A DNA stretch of 64,000 nucleotides, taken from contig CM054059.1 of the NCBI GenBank assembly GCA_028641055.1, positions 436,112,167 through 436,176,166 on the forward strand, written 5' to 3'. A program made the translations under genes and the position numbers. The stretch comes from Alopecurus myosuroides. Lineage: Eukaryota; Streptophyta; Magnoliopsida; Poales; Poaceae. The notes under the pieces are model-generated. The model was not told the DNA's origin. It ran no database searches and worked only from the letters and a program-made list of their open reading frames with translations. Positions 1 through 9,377 of the stretch are shown in pieces; within the stretch, counting starts at the first letter, position 1; every line of letters starts with the position of its first letter.

Positions 1-448
1 AACTTAGCTAGTTACCGTAACATCACATATCCCAAGACAGTGTGAGTCTATAAGCTAATTAATAGGGATTGCATGACACCACATGTTGGTTAGGATAACG
101 TGTATGTTACTATTTCTCGGAGTATGTTACCCCAAGGGTTAAGGTAGCAAGAAGTTAATTACGACTTGATGGCAGGTGAGCGCTCTTAATTGATTTGCGT
201 TGACATTCATTGTTGAGTCCGTCAAAATAGCAAAGCGCCAACTGGTACTGCCCAACGGTGCACACTAATCACGCGTGAGTGAGATCCGTACTCAAAAGGG
301 AGGCTCTAGTTAGTGAGAAAAATTAAGATACAATGTAACGCCAGGACCTCGAACTGTAGAGGGAGGGAGGTTCGCTGTTGAGCAGCGGAAGCGCTGACGA
401 CCACAGCCTCGTTCCTTGTAGATCAGACTCCGGCGACGGCAAATGGTG
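1..448. other. Intergenic sequence upstream of LTV1
   Basis: I see no convincing gene, repeat end or RNA in this stretch. It is ordinary mixed-composition sequence lying upstream of the LTV1 promoter. Confidence 0.5.
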
Positions 449-449
449 A

Positions 450-512
450 CAAGAAATTTCTAAGTTTTTTTGGTGGGGGTGGGGGGGGGGGGGGGGCAAG
501 GAATTTCTAAGT
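450..512. repeat. G-tract bracketed by a 16-bp direct repeat
   Basis: CAAGAAATTTCTAAGT (450-465) recurs with one mismatch at 497-512. Between the copies lie a run of T, GGTGGGGGT and a run of 16 G (481-496). The layout resembles a short insertion or slippage product bracketed by duplicated target sequence. The G run could form a quadruplex about 300 bp upstream of the LTV1 start codon. Confidence 0.7.
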
Positions 513-528
513 GGAGAAGGCCATTTTT

Positions 529-650
529 TGGGCTCGAACGGCCCATAAAAGCCAGATATTGTTGGGCTCGAACAGATATCGGGAGTTTAGGCCTATCTCT
601 CGTGCTCCTCGTACCACACACACGCCGCAACGGTTTTTCTATAACCCTAA
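529..650 (+). promoter_or_regulatory. Site II and telo-box motifs of the LTV1 promoter
   Basis: TGGGCT occurs at 529-534 and 563-568, and its reverse-type GGCCCA lies at about 540. AACCCTAA, a telo-box core, lies at 643-650, about 135 bp before the ATG. In plants, site II elements (TGGGCY) together with telo-boxes mark promoters of ribosomal-protein and ribosome-biogenesis genes. That matches the downstream product, a 40S assembly factor. The transcription start is inferred to lie between about 600 and 780. Confidence 0.6.
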
Positions 651-784
651 AAAAAACGATATTCTTGTTATAAAAAACCTCCGCACAGATCCATCCCTCA
701 AAAACAGGAATAAACACCACATAGATCGGAAATCGCACACCCGCCACAGCCTCCCTGCCTGCCCCATCCGCCATCGTCGCCGCC

Positions 785-1581
785 ATGGGGAAGAGCCGCA
801 GCCGCAAGCCCCGGAACTCCGCCACCTTCCGCCTCTGCCCGCGCCCCGGCGCCGCCGACGCCTCCGATCGCGTCCTCGTCCGCGTCGACGGCAATCCCTA
901 CTACCTCCCCGGCTTCGCCGCCGGCGAGGACGAAGGCTACGACGGCGCCTTCCCCTCGTCCTCCTCCGACGACTACGAAGGGGACCTCACGCGCTCCTAC
1001 TCCGCCGCCGGCGCCCTCCCCGACCACGTCCGCCGCGAGATCCTCGAGCTCGGCCTCCCCGACGACGGCTACAACTACCTCGCCCACATCCGCGAGTTCC
1101 GCCCCTCCTTCTCCTCCACCGGAGGCGGCGGCTCGTCGGCCGCATTCATCCCCAGCCGCCGCCGCCCCGCGCGCTCCGGGCTCCCATTGAGCGTTAAAGT
1201 CTGTCCTTTTTCCCCACAATCCACGGCATAATTTCGTGCGTTCCAGGTTTTTATAGTCCACGATACGATCCTCTGCAGGCTTATGATGCGCGTTGCGTTG
1301 GGGTTGGAACTGACAATGTCGCCGCGGCGGCAGTGGTGACGACAACCCAGGAGGCTATCGACCCGGATGTCACCAAGCTGCTCGAGGAGGGTGATGTGCC
1401 ACAGGAGACATCAGAGGATGAGGAACGGAAGGAGGAGAGTGAGGAATTGGAGGAGAGTGAGGAATTGGAGGAGGATGAGGAATTGGAGGAGGACTTCATT
1501 ATCATTGCAAATCAGCCCGAGGAAGAAGAGCAGATGGATCTGGAGGACGACTTTGTTATCCTTGCAAACCACACTGAAATG
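785..1581 (+). CDS. LTV1: LTV1-like 40S ribosome-assembly factor, first two exons
   Basis: LTV1 is a conserved factor in export and late maturation of the small ribosomal subunit. Exon 1 (785-1198) starts MGKSRSRKPRNSATFRL and contains LPDDGYNYLAHIREF, the most characteristic block of the family. An 80-bp intron (1199-1278) runs from GT to CTCTGCAG. The splice is phase 0 and creates VKAYDA, another family block. Exon 2 (1279-1581) gives AIDPDVTKLLEEGD and then ELEEDF and LEDDFVILAN, the acidic family motifs, followed by a GTGAGC donor. Together they encode 239 residues, roughly the N-terminal half. I could not find the C-terminal half downstream; read through the donor, the frame stops at 1654-1656. 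The gene may have undetected exons after MITE-filled introns, or be a truncated copy. Identity is confident, intactness is not. Confidence 0.72.
1432..1494 (+). repeat. 18-bp in-frame tandem repeat in LTV1 exon 2
   Basis: The unit GAGGAGAGTGAGGAATTG is present about 3.5 times (1432, 1450, 1468, partial at 1486). It encodes repeated acidic EESEEL-type hexapeptides just before the EEDF motif. It is a multiple of three, so copy-number change would keep the frame. Confidence 0.85.
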
Positions 1582-1792
1582 GTGAGCATGCTCTCCTTGT
1601 CGCACCTGATGTTTGGATTTAGGAATAATGTTAGTAATGTGATAGTATCTGCCTAATCTTGCCACACTAGTACAGACCAGTTATTATCCTACATATATGC
1701 TTTTGTTGGTGACCTGCATTGCTTGCTACCTGCAATTTTAGTTCCTTGTCATCAACATTGCCGAACTGGGTGAGATAGGAAACAGTTTGTAG

Positions 1793-1899
1793 TACTCCCT
1801 CCGATCCATATTAATAGGTGCTCAATTGGATGTATCTAGCAATAAAACATGTCTAGATACATCCACTTCAACACCTATTAATATGGATCGGAGGGAGTA
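1793..1899. mobile_element. Stowaway-type MITE, copy 1
   Basis: A 107-bp unit with TA at both ends starts CTCCCTCCGATCC and ends with its inverse, and is nearly palindromic along its whole length. These are the hallmarks of grass Stowaway (Tc1/mariner-derived) MITEs with a TA target duplication. It lies in the presumed intron after LTV1 exon 2. Confidence 0.85.
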
Positions 1900-2028
1900 C
1901 TTAGGATTTATGCTTTGAAACTTTGGAAGAGTGTCTAGGCCTCCTATGAGATAAGAAAAGTACTGAAAAAGATGGAATGGGCGAATGCTAAATCAGCTCA
2001 GGAAGACTATATGGATCAAGAAATTTTG

Positions 2029-2135
2029 TATTCCCTCCGATCCATATTAATAGGTGCTGAAGTGGATGTATGTAGACATGTTTTATTGCTAGATACATCC
2101 ACTTCAGCACCTATTAATATGGATCGGAGGGAGTA
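2029..2135. mobile_element. Stowaway-type MITE, copy 2
   Basis: This is the same family and length as the copy 130 bp upstream, with TA flanks and near-perfect inverted halves. The left end is slightly changed (TTCCCTCCG). The loop region differs from copy 1, which suggests two separate insertions rather than a local duplication. Confidence 0.85.
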
Positions 2136-4100
2136 ATCAAAAGTGAAGCTATTTTAGTAGAGTAGTTTGTTTGAGTTAGCAATGCTGTAAGGTAGGAGTA
2201 AATGGGAAAAAAATAATTACTGGGTAGGATGATTGTAAGGGACATACTCAAAACAGCTTATGCCAGTGCCACACCTTTAACCCAATATATGTGGATGAAC
2301 TCCCATTTCTCTAAATAAATGGAGTGGCTTGATGTTTTCTGCCACCACTTAAAGATAAATATCCTTCCGTCAGCAATCTTCATGCCTTTGACTATTAATG
2401 CATTGTAGCAGTTTGTACAGTACATGGATTTATCTTTTTTGTTGCAATTTTCCGGTAACTCCTAACCATTGGTTTCTGTAACTATGGACCTATTTTTCTG
2501 CTTGCCACTAAAATTCCGTGTGCAATTTGGTAGCCTATTTTTTTTCACAAGAACCGCATTTTTCAAGCTTTTGACTTCCTTGTTTGTTTTCACAGCTTCC
2601 TTTAGGAACAAAGGCTCAGAATGGCTTCGCAGGATCCTCATTCTGCCTTGTGTAAGTTCTACAAACTGATTCACTATTGTATATATTGTGGATAATGTAC
2701 TGTTTATCACAGCAATTCAACTGAATCATATACATTTCAATCTGAATAATATACCTTCCTTCTTAACAGATAAAAGGTACCGGGTGATGTTGAACGCACA
2801 TTTCCTACTGTACAGATCAGTTCATTTAGTTTATCCTTCAAAACTCTAGATATACAAAGTTATTGTCATCTCCTGGTGCTATGCCTGGAGGTTCTATCAG
2901 TGGATGACCTAGTTCAGATATCGGATATCCCTGTCTGTGTCCTTGCATTCATAGTCGTGTTGAATAATTAAGTTATGTAGCACCTTGATGGGTAAAACAG
3001 TCCCTAGGCGTTGTAACTAGAACAGTGGTGTAATTTCAGATGAATGGTGGTATTATTATTTTCGAGTATAGAATGATGATATTATTCTATTTACATTTCC
3101 CGCCAGTCACCTATCAAAATGATATCCTCGTTCTGGGAAATCTTGATCAGCAGTGGGGATACAAAGACAGAATGTTTCCGTCTTTGTACGAAAGTATGAG
3201 TACATGACATCCGTGCCAAGTGATAAAACTCACTTACGATTGAGCAGATAGTGACTCTGATCTGAATTATGGAGTATAGCGACCGAAGTACTTTTTGTTC
3301 ATACGTATCATATAATGGCATGGTGCCACCGTTTCTTGGTTGATGAAATTGACCTTTACGGTTCTATGTGCATGAGATGGATGCAACTGCACATGTACTT
3401 GGATGCATCTGCACATGTACATCCATTTTTGTCCATCTTTATGACAGTTAATTTGTGACGGAGGGAGTACATTATTGAAGGTAAGGTACTGTCACTTTAC
3501 TTGAAGATTTTTTTACTGAGCTCCAATCATTCGGTGAAGATTTTTGTTCTGCACTTCGATGATAACCCAATAATGTCCTCATCATCTGATGAAGATGAGA
3601 TGACACTGTTCCGGGACACCGGACACATCTGAGGCGATGATTTACACTCCTTTTCTGAGTCAGTTATTGCTTTATCATCATCTCAGCAGTTTTGGAACTG
3701 GGTCCCAAAAACTGCTGCGTGTCTGTTCCTCTTTGGCCATCACCTCTAGAATACAAAAACAAAAGAGCTGCAGCAAATTTCGACATTCCTGCAAAATTAC
3801 GATGACGCCAGCTTCAGAGATTATTGTGGAGCCCAGACTTCCAGATCGCGTGAAGCTACACTTGGTTAGCTCTATCATAGGTCAGAAGTCTTTACGAGTT
3901 GTTTGCAAGTTCCTCCACATATTTTTCGTTACGCACTGGTACTGAATGTTCAGAGAAAGAGATTATTTTTCCACCGTGTCAGTGCATAGAACACACATGG
4001 ATTTACCGAGCTAAAGTTTGCAAAGAGTTTACAACTGTAGACCCAAAGGTTATTACCATATCAGTGCAAGCAGGTGTGGCCAAAGAACAGTAAAAGCGTG
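2136..4100. other. Possible LTV1 intron or 3' region, no exon recognised
   Basis: A candidate exon near 2598-2650 has a good TTTCACAG acceptor and contains RNKG, which vaguely recalls an LTV1 C-terminal block, but the following residues do not fit. An acidic serine-rich stretch near 3580-3605 is too short to assign. Nothing else here looks coding. The region ends where the 3' flank of the oppositely oriented Rab gene begins. Confidence 0.4.
3400..3469. mobile_element. Stowaway MITE end, fragment
   Basis: The right terminus (GACGGAGGGAG followed by TA) is present at about 3457-3469. I could not find a matching left end, so this looks like a decayed or truncated copy. Confidence 0.4.
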
Positions 4101-4529
4101 GTGCCTAGGGCTAGAATGATGTGGAAATGAATGACACAACAGCCAGTAGATCACACAGTTTTCTCTTTACACAATCACGTATATCATTACCCCCGAAAGG
4201 ACCAATGGAACTATACATTGAGATTTTTCCTTCAAAGGAGAGAACACTTTTCATACAACCAACCAACCAACCCTGGCCAACTTACCTTTAGAAGAAAGCC
4301 AGGATAACTTTTCACTAATCAGATCTTGCATCATTACACCATGCACTGATGTGTCTCCGGATTCTATCGCATACCTACAGGGCCTCTCTTGTCATCAGGT
4401 CCTGGAACCACCTGAGTACATACATATTCATCACACACAAGTTTAGGACTGTGAGACACGATGATACCAACGCCAAACATAATGATGCATTTCTTCATAC
4501 AGGAGAAGTAGAGGGAGGTCGTACAGGCT

Positions 4530-5371
4530 CTACGATGAACAGCACCACCTCCCGCCACTGCTTGCTTCATTGGGGGTTTCACTCTGCAGCACCACAGGTT
4601 TCCCGTTGCTTAGTGATTGCAGATCGCCTCTCTTCTGCTCCTGAGATTGGAACACCTTCCTGCTTAGTATGCTGTAGATCTCCTTGACTACTGTTTGAAA
4701 AGCTGCTTTGACATTTGACGAGTCCAGTGCCGAGGTTTCCATGAAGAAGAGACCCTGAGCCTCAGCCAGGGCTTTGCCTTCTGCGGTGCTCACCTCCCGT
4801 GCATGCTTGAGATCGGTCTTGTTGCCGATCAGAATTGTGACGACATTCATGTCGGAATGAGCTGTTTATAGTGGTTAAAAGGAATCAAACAAAGATGATA
4901 AAGCTAACAAGAAATCAATCCAAAGTGCTATCAATTTAAGTCACTCGGAACATGTAATAGTAAGACAAACCAACTAGCTCAAGGCAATATCAAGAGATGT
5001 GTTATATTCTAAGTAAAGGTTTTGTTCTCACCGTGCAGTTCATTAAGCCATCGGCCAACACTGTCAAATGTCTGGCGCATGGTAATATCATAAACCAGAA
5101 GAGCTCCAACAGCTCCTCTGTAGTAGGCAGATGTGACTGCTCTAAAACGTTCTTGTCCTGCTGTGTCCCATATCTGAGCTTTAATCTCCTTTCCATCAAT
5201 TACCAATTTCTGGGTCTGGAATTCTACTCCGATTGTGGATTTAGAATTTGGAAAGAACTCATTCCTAGCAAATCTTGCTAGCAAATTTGATTTACCAACA
5301 GAAGAGTCACCAATCAGAACGATCTTGAATAGATAATCTTGGCTTTGCTGCTCATCTCCACCATAAGCCAT
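4530..5371 (-). CDS. RABA5: Rab GTPase of the RABA5 (Rab11-like) group
   Basis: This is a complete two-exon small GTPase of 223 residues: exon 1 5371-5032, intron 5031-4862 (GTGAGA...ACAG), exon 2 4861-4530, with the intron splitting codon 114. All G motifs are present: P-loop GDSSVGKS (21-28), switch I STIGVEF (45-51), WDTAGQE (68-74), NKTD (127-130) and ETSAL (155-159). The C-terminus ends GGRWCCSS; the paired cysteines (220-221) are the geranylgeranylation site that anchors Rabs to membranes. [23 protein letters not shown] and the [10 protein letters not shown] tail point to subgroup A5 rather than A1-A4 or A6, but I assign this by motif only. Plant RABA proteins act in trans-Golgi/post-Golgi transport and cell-plate traffic. 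It faces LTV1 tail to tail. Confidence 0.92.
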
Positions 5372-7260
5372 TCTGCGACAACTCTATAGAAGCAGCTACC
5401 TTTCTAGTGCTTCACAAGATTACAGTAGCCCTGTCAAGTTTACACAGTTATATGCTCAATTAATATCATAAATAAGATGGGTAGATAGATAAGCGCAACT
5501 GAGTTAAATCACTAAAGGACAAACAAAATATCAATAAAGTCATTTAACGACTAAAATTCAATGATATAGGAAATAGTTCTACAGCTGATTATACATGATA
5601 TAAGAAACTGATTTGCTGTTCTGCTTCCGGATGCAGAATGGCTTGAATAAGTCAATGTAATAAGAACCTAAATGATCAGTTGATCGCTGTGGAAGCCTAA
5701 GTACCATTGTCAAATCACATTTTTATTCTTTTAGCTTTAATGCATGTACCGTCAACATTTGCTATAGTAGAAAATCATTCATTTTCATCTTTCTAAGTTT
5801 AAAAGACCTTCCTTCAAAAATACAATTTGTACTTCTATGGCCAATAAAGTAGTGCATATTCAACAAAAGAACCATGTATCAAATGCAATCAGAATTCGAA
5901 GGAGAATGATCCATTGATGAAAAAAAGGTTAAATTACATAATTGGACTGTAAGCAACAACTTATGCCCCTTCCAGTTCAAGATATATTGTACGCATGCTT
6001 GTTCCAGCAGAATTAATGGCCTTTTCTCTCTCTCTTTTCCCTAATTTACATCCACTCTTTCACATGCAAAAACACACATAGTGGCAATTCTCTCTCTTAT
6101 TTCCATGGTATGAACACAAAGGGTACAATCGGCATATCCCTCCACTATTCCCTTTGTTAAATGACCACTTAATCCCCATACTTGACCAACATATGCTTTA
6201 CTGAGTAGGAGTACATGCTAAGATTAAACCTGGACTAGTTAGTTATGAACAAAATTGGTTCGAAAGAGAACAAACGTGCACACAAAGTAACGACCAATGA
6301 GTTAGTCTGGACTTCCCAAGGTGTGGCTTGGTTTTGGTTTGAGAAAAACTGTCCTTTAATATTTCTACTGTAGCAGGATTTTATTTCCACTTTATCTATA
6401 TTCTGTTTAGGCCATCTAAGTTTAGAACATTTTTCCTGCCAATAGTTCCCCCGATACCAGATCTTACAGAGCGCGGTCGGATGTGTCAATTTACAGAACT
6501 GCCGCCGAGCTGCGCATTGCACTGTTTCTCTGTTTTTTGAAGGGTCTGAAGACCAGAAAGCACGCTACTATTATTAGGCAAAGCCAACGGCCCTGGGGCT
6601 TGATAAAACGGGCAGGGACGCCGTGGGATCAACGCATATCAGACATCAGCCGAAATGGCGAGTAAACGGTAGGGGGGCTGGCAAACAGGTTTTCGGCCGA
6701 ATTCGGCAGAGACTGATCCGCGGCGTTGTAGTACTACAACCGCATGGCAGATTATGGCAGTAAAACGGAATGGATCACGGGGGGCGGATCTAGATGGCGT
6801 GGCGGGCGCGCACCGTGCACGCCGACAAAATTGTGAATGTCGGCGAGATTTTCGCTAATGGCTGGATGGGAACAGCCTCGTACCTCGAAACCCGCTGCCA
6901 GAGGCTGCGGACGGGGCGGAGAGAGCAGGAACGCCCGCGGTGCCCCGACGGGAGCGGCGTTGGCGCTTGGCGGCGACGACTGCGCGTGAGGAGCGGGGGT
7001 GCTGGCGGGGGGAGGGGGCTGGGCCGGGATTGAGGCGTTGGGCGGCGGGGAGGGTCAGGCAGGGCAGGGCGGCAACTCCGGGGCACGGTGGTGGACTAGA
7101 GACATGGGAGAGATTTGGTGTGGCGTTGGTAGGTCAGACAGGACTCGAGAGGAAGAGGAAGAGAAAAGAAAGGAACGGGAAAGAGGAGTACCTCGCCGAG
7201 TATGCCGGTTGCCTTCGCCCCGCCCCAAAAGACGAATTGTTGGTGCGAGTGTGAGACCAG
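5372..7260 (-). promoter_or_regulatory. Upstream region of RABA5 with GC-rich block
   Basis: A GTCGCAG acceptor-like sequence lies directly before the RABA5 ATG, hinting at a 5'-UTR intron. The next 1.3 kb is AT-rich and intron-like. A GC-rich block at about 6670-7260, with the composition of a grass first exon or promoter, could be the transcription start region. I could not fix a donor or TATA box, so exon limits are not given. Short open frames here do not resemble proteins. Confidence 0.35.
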
Positions 7261-7408
7261 GCCCGGTGATGTAGCTATGGCACGGAAGGCTGGCTGGTGG
7301 AACGCCAAAAGTTCCAATAAAACCATTGCACTTATTGATAACGTATTTTGTTTTCCTCTAGCAAAGTCAATTTCCCAGAAACACCCAGTATAATGTAGCC
7401 AAAAAATT

Positions 7409-7542
7409 ATATTCCCTCCGTGGCTCCGTCTCATATCAATTGTCTCAAAGTTTGACAAAAATGGATATATCACGCTAAAATATGTCTAGATACATCCGGT
7501 TTTATCCAACTTTGAGATAATTAATATAAGACGGAGGGAGTA
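7409..7542. mobile_element. Stowaway-type MITE
   Basis: The left end reads ATTCCCTCCGTGGCTCCGTC after TA. The right end reads AAGACGGAGGGAG followed by TA. The inner part contains the inverted pair TCTCAAAGTTTGACAAA and its partner ATCCAACTTTGAGATAA. The length is 134 bp. It is a different Stowaway family from the two MITEs in LTV1. Confidence 0.8.
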
Positions 7543-8080
7543 GATAATCATGTGTACACACTCATATGGCGTCCGGAGTCATGTAGCTTCAAGATTGACG
7601 AAAATGACACCAGCAGATCACTGTCACGACACATATATAACTTGACCTCTAGAAATGTTGGTTTTTGGAGGACTAGATGTACAACTCTCCTCGTAGCCAC
7701 CTAAACAACATGTTGGTTTTTAGCAAGTTAAGTGCTCCATTGATTAGTGGATTAGATCCTATAATTTTTCCCCTATTTTAGTTGTTTGATTATATAGGAT
7801 TGGATCGTATAGATCGAATCAATTGTAATATATTTTATAGGAAATCTAGCATTAACTCACGCCTCTTTTCACAATTCACTTATTTTCTTGTGACATCAAA
7901 TGCTCTCTAGTTTAAATTCCCATGGTACTGTAGGATTCAAGTGGGTATGCCACTTCAATCATGTAGTATTTTTCTTGTCACATGAGCTTATCTTCGGTGC
8001 CTTAACATAAGCAAGGGAAACTTACAATGAAAATAGATGCAATTCGGTCTCTAATCCCTTAATGGCAGTGGGCTCATATC
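7543..8080. other. Spacer, nothing recognised
   Basis: This is AT-rich sequence. A weak local inverted pair around GATTAGATCC and GGATTGGATC (about 7750-7810) was noticed, but no element boundaries could be set. Confidence 0.4.
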
Positions 8081-8752
8081 GCAAGAACAAAGGTTCATGG
8101 TTGTAGACGGGGTGGACACAATAGAAACGTTATTTTTGTTGTGAGGTAGAAAGACAGTGGCGAGTGGATCCGAGTCGTTGCATGTCCTTCGTAACCGGTT
8201 GTCGTGCGTGTTCTTTTGGGTTCATGCGCACTGTCCTTTCGTGAAGCGGTGAATTCGGAGTTGTGAGTCGTGGCCTCACAGGGCAGCACGTCTGCAACGA
8301 TGCCACCTAATCGGCTGTATCTCCACCCGATAGACGGATTTTGCTGGTGCAAGGGCTGCAACTTTCTTTCGTGAAGCTCTTCGTCCAAGTCAGAGTTGCC
8401 TCTTCCTGGATGTCGTGGGTCGACTGTTTGGCATGGGCCGACATAGGTTCCAATGCCGGTTGTGGCGAGGGCTTCGTTGGCGGTCATTGAAGGTGAAGTT
8501 GGAGTTGTTGGCTCATGAAGGAGTGACGATGACGCCTGATGGCAACCTCGATAGCGGTCTTTCTCCTCGATTGTATGTGTGAGATCTGTGTGGGTAGCTA
8601 GGTTGGTTGGGTGCACAATGTGGTCGTGTTCCACGACGACATGCTTGCAGTTGTTTCTGTTTTAGCCCGATTTTCCGATAATTAACCGGGCAATTTTGTC
8701 CTTCTCAATTAATTAGATGAGATAAATCTTTTGTCTCCATTAAAAAAACTAT
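8081..8752 (+). mobile_element. Possible non-LTR retroelement 3' remnant
   Basis: The stretch is GC-richer than its flanks and ends with GATGAGATAAATCTTTTGTC then CCATTAAAAAAA, which resembles the 3' untranslated end and short poly(A) tail of grass LINEs. An open frame on the opposite strand (8095-8634) has no recognisable domain and I treat it as chance. No target duplication was found. Confidence 0.3.
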
Positions 8753-9026
8753 GTTGCTAAAACTATTGTGGATGGTCTAGTCGCTAAGTCTAATATGCCA
8801 AAGCAATAAATAACATGTGTTCAGTCGTAAGGACACTACCAACCCGAAATTTATTTCTCCCGCAACAAAAAATGCAACTATTTTGGCCAATCGTCGTGGT
8901 ATAGCTAGCTTAATATGTCAAAGACTAGCAATGAGAGCACCTTATGTCATTGGCCACCATCGTTATCTTTCATCTTTCGAAAGAGACCACCTTTGGACAA
9001 TTGTTCAATGCATAGGCATTGTGGTG

Positions 9027-9178
9027 TAAAGTCCCCTATCTAAATAGCATTTTCTAGACAATATGTAGCTAGACATGTTTTAGTGTAAGATGCGTATGAA
9101 TCTACACACTAAAACATGTCTAGATACATTATATCTACAAAATGCTAAAATATCTTATATTTTGATACGGGGGGAGTA
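9027..9178. mobile_element. Stowaway-like MITE, diverged
   Basis: The arms share CTAGACATGTTTTAGTGT and its inverse ACACTAAAACATGTCTAG. The right terminus is GGGGGGAG plus TA, and the left terminus is degenerate (AGTCCCCTAT). Length is about 150 bp. It lies only 45 bp from the LINE insertion that follows. Confidence 0.65.
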
Positions 9179-9377
9179 GTATGATTGTTGTGCTTGTAGT
9201 TAAGGATGTGCCGTAGTCGGAACTTTTTTTTTTTTTTTTTTGATAAAGGGCTTTATTACTCAAAATGTTCAAGCATTACACCCGGCCTCTGCATCATAAA
9301 ATGCACACAGCCGAAATTCGAAACAGAAAATAAACAACGCGACAATACTACAAAACAACCGCTGTAGACTGTCGATG

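Noticed and set aside
460..1345. Antisense open frames over the LTV1 promoter and exons
   Set aside because: They mirror GC-rich LTV1 codons and carry low-complexity sequence; the + strand frame has clear family motifs and splice sites.
6790..7274. Several short open frames in the GC-rich block upstream of RABA5
   Set aside because: High GC alone leaves frames open; the products are Arg/Pro/Gly-rich with no known family. A promoter or 5' exon is likelier.
8095..8634. Open frame of 179 codons on the minus strand
   Set aside because: No domain, no promoter or splice signals, and it lies in what looks like a LINE 3' remnant.
9224..9241. T-run as a transcription terminator
   Set aside because: It is the poly(A) tail of LINE A read on the other strand, bounded by a target duplication.
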